Below, one piece after another: positions 44,207-52,206 of a stretch of 64,000 nt of DNA (the stretch's first letter is position 1; the number at the start of each line of letters is the position of its first letter). Source of the stretch: Leuconostoc mesenteroides subsp. mesenteroides ATCC 8293 (GTDB lineage Bacteria > Bacillota > Bacilli > Lactobacillales > Lactobacillaceae); the NCBI RefSeq assembly GCF_000014445.1, contig NC_008531.1, forward strand, positions 1,929,001 through 1,993,000. The letters run 5' to 3'. The translations under genes and the position numbers were made by a program. Below the pieces are notes generated by a model. That model did no database searches. It was not told the DNA's origin and saw nothing but the letters and a program-made list of their open reading frames with translations.

Positions 44207-44695
44207 ATGATTATTAGAACAATAAAAAAAGAGGATAATTTGATTGTGAAAAAAATTATCCAAGAATCTCTAGAATCTTTAAACTTTGCTATTGAAGGGA
44301 CTGCATACTTTGATCCCCAATTGGGCCGCCTCAATGAATACTATGATAATTTAGATAACGCAAAATATTGGGTAGTCGAATTAGATAATAAAATAGTTGG
44401 CGGTATCGGGATTGCACCATTTGACAATGAACAAGGAATTTGTGAGCTTCAAAAGTTATATCTAATTCCTGAAGCACAAGGATTAGGAATCTCCAGAAAA
44501 TTGATGGAAACCGCGTTATCCTTTGCCAGCACTCATTATAAGTCCTGTTATCTGGAAACAAATCATGATCTTAAAGTTGCTTGTATTTTATACGAAAAAT
44601 TTGGCTTTAAATTATTAAATTCTCCAATTTCTGGTTCTGGGCATTTTGCAATGAATGCTTGGTATTTGAAGGATCTAGAGGTAGTAAACCAATAG
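44207..44695 (+). CDS. GNAT-family N-acetyltransferase
   Basis: 162 residues from MIIRTIKKEDN, with AGGAG ten nt upstream; an earlier ATG is only one base from the ribosome-binding site. The acetyl-CoA site is LQKLYLIPEAQGLGISRKLMETAL near 88-110 (Q/R-x-x-G-x-G/S type), followed by CYLETNHDLKVACILYEKFGFKLL. Substrate unknown. Confidence 0.87.
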   Translation: MIIRTIKKEDNLIVKKIIQESLESLNFAIEGTAYFDPQLGRLNEYYDNLDNAKYWVVELDNKIVGGIGIAPFDNEQGICELQKLYLIPEAQGLGISRKLMETALSFASTHYKSCYLETNHDLKVACILYEKFGFKLLNSPISGSGHFAMNAWYLKDLEVVNQ

Positions 44696-44701
44696 CATTT
44701 T

Positions 44702-46057
44702 TCAATCTTTTATTTGTTTCAACCCAATACCAGTTAGCGCAGAAGCAATTGACATCACAGGCGACAACAATGCAAACAGCGTGAATGGTGCGAAAGCTAA
44801 TACCGATACACCTAGTGTTTGCGCTGCAAAGGCACCAGCGACACCCCACGGTACTAAGTAATTTGTTACTGTACCACTATCTTCAATTGTTCTTCCCAAC
44901 GCCAGCCCAGATAAGTTCACACGTGTAAAGCTATCTTTAAATAACTGCCCAGGTAAAATAGTCGCTAGATATTGTTCCCCAACCAAAAAGTTGGCGCCAA
45001 TACCTGTTAATAGCGTTGCTAAAACTACTGATCCTTGGGATTGCAAATGTCCTACAACAGGTGCCATTACAGCTTTCAATATACCCAAACCATCTAATAG
45101 ACCACCAAGCGCTAAGGCTAACATAATCATCATTACGGTATCCATCATTGAAGACATACCGCCACGATTCAGTAAAAGAATTAAGGTAGGATTGTTACTT
45201 GTCGTCTTGAAACCATGAACTAATAAGTCAGAAAAATCAGATACACTGTGTTGTGCTAAAAAAGCCACACTGGAAACCAAAATGTTAATCATTAAGGCCG
45301 CAATAGCTGGGATTTTAAACCAAGCGGTGACTACCAGCACAGAGAGTGGCACAATAGCCCACCACGTTGGTTGCAATAATGGTAATAATGAAGCAATTTT
45401 TTGTGTTGTTCCCGCACCCGAACGGTGGCCGAGACCAAGCATAATTGTCACAAGAAATGTTATCCCGAAAGCAGGTAATGTTGTCCACATTAAATTTTTG
45501 ATATGCGCAAATAAATCCGTCTCTGAAATGGCACTTGCTAGGTTAGTTGAATCAGACAAGGGAGAACTTTTGTCCCCAAAAATAGCGCCAGAAAGGATAG
45601 TTCCAGCGACTAACGCTGGATTTAAGCCCATTAACGTTCCTACACCCATTAACGCCACACCCACAGTTGATAACGTTGTAAACGCACTACCAATTAACGT
45701 TCCTACTACGGCGGAAGTTAACAAAGCAGTTGGTAAAAAGAACTGGGGATTTAGCATTTTAAATCCAACCCAAACCATCGTAGGGATTACACCGGTAGCA
45801 AGCCAAAGTGCTATCAGGGCGCCTATTAGTAAAAATAAAAACAACGGTGCTATACCTGAAGTGATTCCCTTAATCAAAGCTGCTTGACTTTCTTGCCAAC
45901 TCACACCTCGTAACCGAGCGACTAGGACAATCATACTAATCACTAGCAAAATCGGCACACTCGGCGATAGTCCAAAGACAATAACAGCAGTAGCTAAAAT
46001 AATAATTACAACAATCAACAATGTCGTCGATAACTTGGTAGTTAGTTTGTTTTCCAT
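44702..46057 (-). CDS. NhaC-family antiporter, T-box controlled (probable tyrosine transporter)
   Basis: 451 residues from MENKLTTK, preceded by GGGAGATAAAC; about twelve hydrophobic segments. NhaC-like stretches: LSGAIFGDKSSPLSDSTNLASAISETDLFAHIKNLMWTTLPAFG near 155-200, LNRGGMSSMMDTVMMIMLALALGG, GIGANFLVGEQYLATILPGQLF and RTIEDSGTVTNYLVPWGVAGAF. NhaC proteins are formally Na+/H+ antiporters, but T-box-controlled members in lactobacilli have been proposed as amino acid transporters (YheL for tyrosine). The specifier here reads UAC, so tyrosine is the best guess. Confidence 0.82.
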   Translation of the reverse strand: MENKLTTKLSTTLLIVVIIILATAVIVFGLSPSVPILLVISMIVLVARLRGVSWQESQAALIKGITSGIAPLFLFLLIGALIALWLATGVIPTMVWVGFKMLNPQFFLPTALLTSAVVGTLIGSAFTTLSTVGVALMGVGTLMGLNPALVAGTILSGAIFGDKSSPLSDSTNLASAISETDLFAHIKNLMWTTLPAFGITFLVTIMLGLGHRSGAGTTQKIASLLPLLQPTWWAIVPLSVLVVTAWFKIPAIAALMINILVSSVAFLAQHSVSDFSDLLVHGFKTTSNNPTLILLLNRGGMSSMMDTVMMIMLALALGGLLDGLGILKAVMAPVVGHLQSQGSVVLATLLTGIGANFLVGEQYLATILPGQLFKDSFTRVNLSGLALGRTIEDSGTVTNYLVPWGVAGAFAAQTLGVSVLAFAPFTLFALLSPVMSIASALTGIGLKQIKD

Positions 46058-46100
46058 GTTTATCTCCCGCGAATAAGAACTATATTTCTGCAATAAAAAA

Positions 46101-46365
46101 CGTCCCTGCTGTTATAAAACAGAAGGGACGAATCGACATTTACAGAAATCCGTGGTACCACCCAGCTTACGCGTCAAAAACGCATCACTTTAACATTTGA
46201 TAACATGGTGTTGCCACGCTTAAATATTAATAGCTGTATTTCAGATAACGACACCTGCGCAGTTTTCACCAACCACTGCTTCTCTTCACCCCGAATGTCA
46301 ATCTTACTTAGTATTTATGCTATTCACAGAAATTTCATTCTACTATGAAATTCTTTTTCTGTCAA
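46101..46365 (-). promoter_or_regulatory. T-box riboswitch, tyrosine (UAC) specifier, with consensus promoter
   Basis: Minus strand. Promoter TTGACA (46360-46365), 17 nt, TAGAAT (46337-46342). Stem I carries GAA-A-TAC-AGC, so TAC (complement of 46236-46238) is the specifier, in the same frame relative to GAA as in the Met T-box. T-box GGGTGGTACCACGG at 46150-46163. Terminator 46101-46130 with CGTCCC/GGGACG and CTGTT/AACAG stems and a T-run. Controls the NhaC-family gene. Confidence 0.88.
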
Positions 46366-46414
46366 CTTAATCTCATATGTTACAAAATTTTCTCAAATCC
46401 ATGTACAAAAATGC

Positions 46415-46666
46415 TTATTTATTAATAAGTTCAAGACCATATTCTGCTAACAATTTTTTGTCAGAAACACTATTTAATGAAACTCCTTTCGCTCTAAAGG
46501 AATCTAACAAAGTGGTTGTAATTTTTTTACTGTCCAATAGATCTTCGTGTTTTGTGTTGGTAAACTTGTACAAGGCATCAGTATCAACTATTCTGAAGAC
46601 ATGCTCTTTGCTTTCATAAATCACCGTTATATATTGTTGTAACCATTCACTTTTATTCTTAATCAT
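46415..46666 (-). CDS. Hypothetical 83-residue protein
   Basis: Small soluble protein (start MIKNKSEWLQQYITVIYESKEHVFRIVDTD). AGGTGGG lies about ten nt before the ATG. No domain recognised. Stands alone between the Tyr T-box and the flavin oxidoreductase gene. Confidence 0.5.
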   Translation of the reverse strand: MIKNKSEWLQQYITVIYESKEHVFRIVDTDALYKFTNTKHEDLLDSKKITTTLLDSFRAKGVSLNSVSDKKLLAEYGLELINK

Positions 46667-46813
46667 AATTGAAGCCCACCTTTCTTAACCACATTGTACA
46701 CCTAGCAAAGAAACTTTATCTAGAAAAGACATGTGTCTGCTTAAATGAGTTCAATATAATTAACCAAGTTTCTTATTGTGACTAATTTAACTTTATTAGT
46801 ACAGTCGAGTCTA

Positions 46814-48004
46814 TTAGCTTAGCTTCTTTTCTAACCCTTCCATTGGTGCTAATGCGTTTTGGTAGTCGCTTTGCGTTTCGATGTCATCAGTAAAATGCAT
46901 GACAGAATAAAAGGACTCTCTTAAATAAACTTGCATGACAGATGGAATAGCCAATTCTGCCATATCGGACGGACTAATCAAAGTACGAATACTTTCCAAA
47001 TCGTTTCTTTCAATCTTTTGAACCCATTGCGGCTCTCTAATGAATTCTCGACCAATAGCTACTAAATCTGCACCATCAGACATGACAGCATTAACATCAT
47101 CTGGTGTTTCCACTGATCCTATACCAATAAGCGGTACTATATTCTTCGTATGTTGAGAAAACTGAGAAATTAACGTTTCCTTGTTCGCCTTATTGTTTAG
47201 AGATGTCCGTTTATAACTGCCCATAGATAGATGGATATAGTCTACTTTGTGCTTAATCTGATCAACGAAGAAGAGAGAATCTTCTAATCGAATACCGGGC
47301 TCCTCAATTTCTTCTGGGGAGATTCGATAACCGACTATGAATGGTTTTTTTGAATATTTTTTTACCGTTTTATTAACAGTTTCAATCACAGCTAATGGGA
47401 ACTTTAGGCGCTTTCCTCTAGAACCACCCCACTCATCACTTCTTTGATTGGAATTTTCAGAATAAAATTGTTGCAACAAATAAGTGTTGGCGCCGTGTAG
47501 CTCGACGCCATCAAAACCTGCTTCAATCGCTCGCCTAGTTGCTTCGCCAAATTCAGTAATAATTTGGTGAACTTCTGAATCGTTTAATGCCCGTGGAGTC
47601 TCAGAATCAGCTGGATAACTAGCAGCAATCGCACTAGCACTAACAGGGCGTTCCCCACGAAGGATAGCACTATTGGCTTTTCGACCTGCATGAAATATTT
47701 GCAAAATTGCTTTGGTACCGTCTTTATGAATAACCTTAGCTAATTTAATTAATCCTGGTAGCATTGCGTCATGAGCAACTGATAATTCGCCTTCAAACCC
47801 TTTACCATTATCACTAACATTAGCAACACCAGTGATGATAATCCCCGGGCCGCCAGCACGAGCTGCATAATAATTAAGTTCATCGGTGGTTATCATGCCA
47901 TTATAAAAACTAGTCATTGTTGTCATAGGTGACATCACAATATGATTTTTAATTACTAAGCCGTTATCAAATTTAAAACGAGACAAAAACTTTCGTTTTT
48001 CCAT
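46814..48004 (-). CDS. NADH:flavin oxidoreductase, old yellow enzyme family
   Basis: 396 residues; FMN barrel with NHIVMSPMTTMTS near 18, AILQIFHAGRKA near 100, GVELHGANTYLLQQFYSENSNQRSDEWGGS near 170-200 (substrate His/Asn and the conserved SNQRxDxxGGS segment), and ADLVAIGREFIREPQW near 320. It reduces activated alkenes or acts as an enoate reductase; substrate unknown. Divergent from an HxlR regulator, which probably controls it. Confidence 0.92.
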   Translation of the reverse strand: MEKRKFLSRFKFDNGLVIKNHIVMSPMTTMTSFYNGMITTDELNYYAARAGGPGIIITGVANVSDNGKGFEGELSVAHDAMLPGLIKLAKVIHKDGTKAILQIFHAGRKANSAILRGERPVSASAIAASYPADSETPRALNDSEVHQIITEFGEATRRAIEAGFDGVELHGANTYLLQQFYSENSNQRSDEWGGSRGKRLKFPLAVIETVNKTVKKYSKKPFIVGYRISPEEIEEPGIRLEDSLFFVDQIKHKVDYIHLSMGSYKRTSLNNKANKETLISQFSQHTKNIVPLIGIGSVETPDDVNAVMSDGADLVAIGREFIREPQWVQKIERNDLESIRTLISPSDMAELAIPSVMQVYLRESFYSVMHFTDDIETQSDYQNALAPMEGLEKKLS

Positions 48005-48145
48005 TGTATTATCCTTTCGGTCAATTGTTTCTTATTCCTGTACATGTAGTATACTGTTTACAGATATTGAAACAAGTACGCACTAATATGTACCATAGGA
48101 ACTAAAAGGTACTCGTAGAATATATAAGGAGTCACGTAATTACTG

Positions 48146-48433
48146 ATGGAAAAAATATATCATATCGGTGTAGAAGCAACTTTAGACGTGATTGGTGGCA
48201 AATGGAAACCAATCATATTATGTCATCTAGGCAATGGCCCTATTCGTACTGGCGAGCTCCGCCGTCGAATACCTAATATCGCCCAAAAAACGTTGACACA
48301 ACAGCTACGCGAATTAGAAGAAGATGAAATTATTATACGCAAAGTCTATAATCAAGTGCCACCAAAAGTAGAATATTACCTATCTGAGGAAGGTAAGACT
48401 TTGCGAGAAGTATTAATAGCAATGGCTATTTGA
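48146..48433 (+). CDS. HxlR-family transcriptional regulator, short
   Basis: 95 residues: MEKIYHIGVEATLDVIGGKWKPIILCHLGNG, then RRIPNIAQKTLTQQLRELEEDEII and VPPKVEYYLSEEGKTL. HxlR proteins are usually 105-120 residues; here the frame ends in AMAI-TGA where homologues typically continue with Trp, so a TGG-to-TGA change may have cut off the last helix. Divergent from the old yellow enzyme gene; many respond to thiol-reactive or quinone stress. Confidence 0.85.
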   Translation: MEKIYHIGVEATLDVIGGKWKPIILCHLGNGPIRTGELRRRIPNIAQKTLTQQLRELEEDEIIIRKVYNQVPPKVEYYLSEEGKTLREVLIAMAI

Positions 48434-48607
48434 AATTCGATGATTAATATTAAACCTTTCTCGCTAATTATCTGGCATGTGATTAAAACTATTATCATCA
48501 AATTCATTTATATAGTCAATATTTTATGCTCCACTTATTTTACATTTACCAATACCATTGTCAGTGGCCATTTTGATTCAAAAAGTTAATATAACAAATT
48601 TAAAGCA

Positions 48608-49582
48608 TTATAAACCTGCTGAAATACGGTTCAACCGTTCAATGTCGCTGTTAGACAAATCGAAATTCAAAGCCTCTACGTTATCTTGCGCCTGTTGTAT
48701 TTTAGATGCTCCTGGGATCGCTAAAACTGTATCCCCTTGAGCATTAATTAACCAGTTTAAAGAAATCTGAGAAATTGTCATACCATAGTTTAGTGATAAC
48801 CTCTTTAGTTCTTGATAAAGTGGTTCAGTCCTTTGCAAGGTTTTGGTAGTCAGATTCGACTGTAGCTTTCTAAAACGACTCACCTTTGATAAAGATTCAG
48901 GTTGTTCATGAAATCGCCCTGTTAATAATCCTTGTTGCAAAGGCGAGTAAGCAATTATTGTTATCCCTAATTCTTTAGCAGCCTCTAGTGTGCCATTTTT
49001 CTCAGGACTACGGTGTAGTAAATTATATTTAACTTGATTGGAAGCAAGTGTCATCCCATACTCTTGCAGTAAATGATGGGCTTTGACCATTTGTTTAGCA
49101 GAAAAGTTGCTCACCCCAATCTGTTTCACTTTGTGTTGTTCTGCAAGCGACACCATGGCTTCAATCTGCTTTCTTAAAGATGACCGAGATGTCGGTTGAT
49201 GAATTTGATATAAATCAATGGTCAGTATTTGTAGGTATTCTAAACGGTCATCAATCGTTTTAGTAATTGATGACGCCGAACGAGCCAAAGGAAACCATTT
49301 ACTCGCGATGAAAGGATTGGTTGCTAAGGCTTCTTCTCTTTGCAAGCGCTGCGTTACTTCCCCAATAAATGTTTCAGAGGTTCCATTGCCATAAATTTCA
49401 GCTGTGTCTATCCAATTCATCCCATTCTGTAAGGAATGCTTGATAATTTCATAAACTGTCTCCGTCTCGGTATTTCCCCACATTGAGGTTCCGCTGCTAT
49501 TTTTTGTGCTATATTGCCAGGTACCTAGTCCCAGTGGAGATAAATACAGGTCAGTCTGTCCTAATTGTCTACTTTTATTCAT
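48608..49582 (-). CDS. Aldo/keto reductase
   Basis: 324 residues: LGLGTWQYS near 18, NWIDTAEIYGNGTSE near 58 (catalytic Asp and Tyr), LTIDLYQIHQP near 125 (catalytic His), QIGVSNFSAKQM and VLAIPGASKIQQAQDN near 285 (cofactor binding). Divergent from a MarR regulator with a short palindrome between, so likely induced with it. Confidence 0.9.
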   Translation of the reverse strand: MNKSRQLGQTDLYLSPLGLGTWQYSTKNSSGTSMWGNTETETVYEIIKHSLQNGMNWIDTAEIYGNGTSETFIGEVTQRLQREEALATNPFIASKWFPLARSASSITKTIDDRLEYLQILTIDLYQIHQPTSRSSLRKQIEAMVSLAEQHKVKQIGVSNFSAKQMVKAHHLLQEYGMTLASNQVKYNLLHRSPEKNGTLEAAKELGITIIAYSPLQQGLLTGRFHEQPESLSKVSRFRKLQSNLTTKTLQRTEPLYQELKRLSLNYGMTISQISLNWLINAQGDTVLAIPGASKIQQAQDNVEALNFDLSNSDIERLNRISAGL

Positions 49583-49610
49583 GGTTATTTTATTTCCTTT
49601 TTTATTTTCA

Positions 49611-49620
49611 ATCGTACGAT
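49611..49620. promoter_or_regulatory. Palindrome between aldo/keto reductase and MarR genes
   Basis: ATCGTACGAT, a perfect 10-bp palindrome in the 92-bp divergent gap, a plausible MarR operator. Confidence 0.4.
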
Positions 49621-49674
49621 GTTTGTGTAGTATGCTATTATAGATAAAAATACTTTTACTATAGGATGAAGAAA

Positions 49675-50145
49675 ATGAATGATGCTGATTTATTAAGATA
49701 TCTTATCAACGCTGTCCAAAAAGAAGGACAGAAAAAATATGCTGAGTTCTTAGCTCCTCTTGGTATAACACCTAATCAAAGTGAGGTGTTACAAGTTTTG
49801 TCAAAAAAAGAACCTCTATCATTAAAAGAATTAGGTAATCTACTAATTTGTGAAAGTAAGAGTCCTAGTCGATTAGTGCAACGATTGGTGCAAAATGGTT
49901 TCATCTATAAAAGTAAAGCCATTGATGATAATCGAAAATCAGTCCTACATTTGACCTCTAAGGGCCGTGAGTTAATACCTAGTATCAAGGAGAAAGAAAA
50001 CCTATTTAATGCATATAATCTCTCCTCTCTATCTGACACGATTGATATTAAAACCTTTATTTCTGTTTTGAGATACCAAATAACTGGTACAGAGAGTGAA
50101 CAAAAAATTGAAAAAAGAATGAAAATAGATTCATCATTAACTTGA
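49675..50145 (+). CDS. MarR-family transcriptional regulator
   Basis: 156 residues from MNDADLLRYLINAVQKEG; an ATG nine bases earlier lies on top of the AGGATGAAG ribosome-binding site. Winged helix about 45-105: LSLKELGNLLICESKSPSRLVQRLVQNGFIYKSKAIDDNRKSVLHLT. It is convergent with a second aldo/keto reductase and divergent from the first, so it could control one or both. Confidence 0.85.
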   Translation: MNDADLLRYLINAVQKEGQKKYAEFLAPLGITPNQSEVLQVLSKKEPLSLKELGNLLICESKSPSRLVQRLVQNGFIYKSKAIDDNRKSVLHLTSKGRELIPSIKEKENLFNAYNLSSLSDTIDIKTFISVLRYQITGTESEQKIEKRMKIDSSLT

Positions 50146-50155
50146 TGAATCTATT

Positions 50156-51133
50156 TTACTTTTCCAATTCGTCCATTAACATACTAGGATAACGACTGCC
50201 ATGTGTATTAGATTCATCAAATATTTTATCTAAAATATGAATTATTTTATCATCAAGATCAATATGACTTGATGCAATATTTTCGTTAATGTGCTGAATT
50301 GACTTACTTCCTGGGATAGCTATTAAGTTACTGTTTTTTTGCAATAACCATGCCAAGGCTAGTTGTGAAGATGTCATTCCTAACTTTTGTGATAAATTAC
50401 GAATTACTTTAAATACTTCCTGATTAGCAGTGAGATTGTCACCCTGAAACCTAGGCAAATATTGGCGTACGTCTTCTTTCGACGCATCCAAACTAAAGTC
50501 ATCTGCAAAAAATCCTCTGCCCAATGGACTGTATGCTACAAATCCAATTTCATTTGCTTGTAAATAAGGCATTATTTCTTTCTCAACACCACGACTCCAC
50601 AATGAATATTCGCTTTGAACCGCCGTTATAGGATGTGTTTGATGAGCTCTTTTAATCGTTGACAAAGAGGCTTCTGATATCCCAATGTATTTAACTTTAC
50701 CCTCTTCAACTAGTCGAGACATTTCACCAATGCTTTCTTCAATTGGTACATCTGGGTCTACTCGATGCAGGTAGTACAAATCAATATACTCTCTATCTAA
50801 ACGAATCAAAGACTTTTCAACTTCAGATCTAATATAATCAGGACGACCGTTGATTCTCTTTTGGTTCAATTGCATTTCTTGAATGCCCACTTTTGTGGCC
50901 ACTGTTACTTGCTTGTCCACGCCTTTAAGTGCTTTTCCTAATAATTTTTCATTATGTCCGTTACCATAAACATTTGCAGTATCAAACAATGAAACGCCAT
51001 TAACGACCGCCTGCCTAATTGACGCAATTGATTCCTTGTCATCAGCGCGACCGTACGTGCTACTCATACCCATGCACCCCAACCCGACTGATGAAACTTT
51101 TAACCCTTGCGACCCTAAATTTCTTTGTAGCAT
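50156..51133 (-). CDS. Aldo/keto reductase (YakC/IolS-like)
   Basis: 325 residues from MLQRNLGSQGLKVSSVGLGCMGMS, with GGAAAAG upstream; the longer frame has no ribosome-binding site. Catalytic motifs LFDTANVYGNGHNEKLLG near 50, IDLYYLHRVDPDVPIEES near 120, KYIGISEASLSTI and the late ELAIPGSKS-type segment LIAIPGSKSIQHINEN. A 14-bp palindrome lies in its promoter region. Confidence 0.9.
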   Translation of the reverse strand: MLQRNLGSQGLKVSSVGLGCMGMSSTYGRADDKESIASIRQAVVNGVSLFDTANVYGNGHNEKLLGKALKGVDKQVTVATKVGIQEMQLNQKRINGRPDYIRSEVEKSLIRLDREYIDLYYLHRVDPDVPIEESIGEMSRLVEEGKVKYIGISEASLSTIKRAHQTHPITAVQSEYSLWSRGVEKEIMPYLQANEIGFVAYSPLGRGFFADDFSLDASKEDVRQYLPRFQGDNLTANQEVFKVIRNLSQKLGMTSSQLALAWLLQKNSNLIAIPGSKSIQHINENIASSHIDLDDKIIHILDKIFDESNTHGSRYPSMLMDELEK

Positions 51134-51184
51134 TTTCTTTTCCTTTTTTTGTAATAATTTGATAAATACATGATACATCATCTA

Positions 51185-51198
51185 TTGTTTATAAACAA
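51185..51198. promoter_or_regulatory. Palindrome upstream of aldo/keto reductase
   Basis: TTGTTTATAAACAA, a perfect 14-bp palindrome 52 bp before the start codon, a likely repressor site. Confidence 0.45.
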
Positions 51199-51285
51199 CA
51201 TATAATTAATAAAATTTATAGTTTTATATAAATAAAATGACTAGTCATTTTTAACTATAAAAAATGTCGACTATATTCATAATAT

Positions 51286-51568
51286 ATAAAAAGAGTGCAA
51301 AGTACCTGCACTCATAAAAACAGTTTATTAGACACCTATCTACCAACCACAACAAAAAACAGCCTGCTCTCAGGTGACAAACATAAGACCCATACATCTT
51401 ATGCGTCACCATCGACCCTAATTACCAGCCACATGTACGTTTTCACACGTCCATCACTTTCCAACTAGAGTACTGAGCAAACTGTCCTGGATTAAAGAAA
51501 ATCCGCTTAAGCTATCATTCGTATAGCTTACACAACTTGAATTGTTTTAGGACTCTCTCCTAATCTAT
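51286..51568 (-). ncRNA. Structured noncoding RNA candidate, about 280 nt
   Basis: No ORF fits this stretch. The minus strand has a promoter (TTGCAA 51598-51603, 17 nt, TACAAT 51575-51580) and a terminator (GAGTGCA/TGCACTC, 51293-51313, then TTTTTATA). Between them are several hairpins: GGTGAC/GTCACC with CATAAGA/TCTTATG inside (51373-51410), and a 10-bp helix closing that region (51360-51369 with 51475-51484). Near the 5' end are TTAGGA/TCCTAA and AAGCTAT/ATAGCTT. It lacks the hallmarks I know for RNase P, tmRNA, SRP RNA or a T-box. A 6S RNA is not excluded. Family unknown. Confidence 0.6.
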
Positions 51569-51574
51569 ACTTAA

Positions 51575-51612
51575 ATTGTAACATGGTTCTTGTTTTTTTG
51601 CAAGCGCTTACA
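51575..51612 (-). promoter_or_regulatory. ncRNA promoter overlapped by a cre-like site
   Basis: TGTAAGCGCTTGCA on the minus strand (51599-51612) matches TGWAANCGNTNWCA at all but one position and covers the -35 box TTGCAA. A plus-strand TATAAT at 51635-51640 serves the next gene, so the site lies between divergent promoters. CcpA binding here would be expected to repress the RNA. Confidence 0.55.
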
Positions 51613-51676
51613 CCGAAAATATTTGTCTGTTCGGTATAATTAAAAAGAGCAACATTTTTATAAAGGAGAAAAAGTA

Positions 51677-52189
51677 ATGAAAAAAATAGATGCCTTTCTG
51701 ATCATCGCAAAGGAATTGAATAAGGTAGCAATTACTCCTGTCCTGATGGGTTCTGTTGGTCTAGAATATTTAACAAAAATAGATTGGCAGGCTAATGATA
51801 TAGACATTCATGTACCCGGAAATCCTAACGGTTGGGATGCACCAGACCGTCTAAGAATCTACCAATGGGACTTGATTCTAAACATCATGCTTGGTTTGGG
51901 TTTTCAACTAACGAATTTGCATGAACATGAATTCCAAAAAGGGGATTTATCAGTGACATTTGGTAGTATAGATTGTTTACCACAATTCGCAAATGTTGAT
52001 TTACAGGATTTAGTTGAAAATAACCTCGGCAGTATTAAATTTCTGACGCCCACTTTACAACAATTTATGAATATTTATACAGCATCTTCAATGGACAGTT
52101 ACCGCCAACAACAGGGCAACCAAAAAGATTTATCCAAAATTGTCTTTCTTAAGAAACAACTTTCACTGAAAAAGGAGAATAACAAATAG
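51677..52189 (+). CDS. Nucleotidyltransferase-like protein of unknown function
   Basis: 170 residues. The segment PVLMGSVGLEYLTKIDWQANDIDIHVPG (about 20-47) has the GS-x(n)-D-x-D pattern of minimal nucleotidyltransferases (strand, GS turn, then DID). The remainder is helical; the C-terminus is basic. Similar lactobacillal proteins are inconsistently named in databases, as far as I recall. GGAG ribosome-binding site. The 3' end overlaps a terminator stem. Confidence 0.55.
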   Translation: MKKIDAFLIIAKELNKVAITPVLMGSVGLEYLTKIDWQANDIDIHVPGNPNGWDAPDRLRIYQWDLILNIMLGLGFQLTNLHEHEFQKGDLSVTFGSIDCLPQFANVDLQDLVENNLGSIKFLTPTLQQFMNIYTASSMDSYRQQQGNQKDLSKIVFLKKQLSLKKENNK

Positions 52190-52206
52190 TTTATTTGTTA
52201 TTCTCC
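52174..52206. terminator. Bidirectional terminator between convergent genes
   Basis: A perfect 15-bp stem (52174-52188 with 52192-52206) with a 3-nt loop, followed on the plus strand by a T-rich run. It is made from the coding 3' ends of both convergent genes, whose stop codons are one base apart. Confidence 0.85.

Noticed and set aside
45282..45887. 201-codon plus-strand ORF inside the NhaC-family gene
   Set aside because: Antisense to a clear membrane protein; composition follows from the hydrophobic codons of the opposite strand.
51286..51568. ncRNA as RNase P RNA, tmRNA or T-box
   Set aside because: No GAGGAAAGUCC core, no TψC-like GGTTCGA or tRNA-like end, and no GGTGG-type T-box motif were found.
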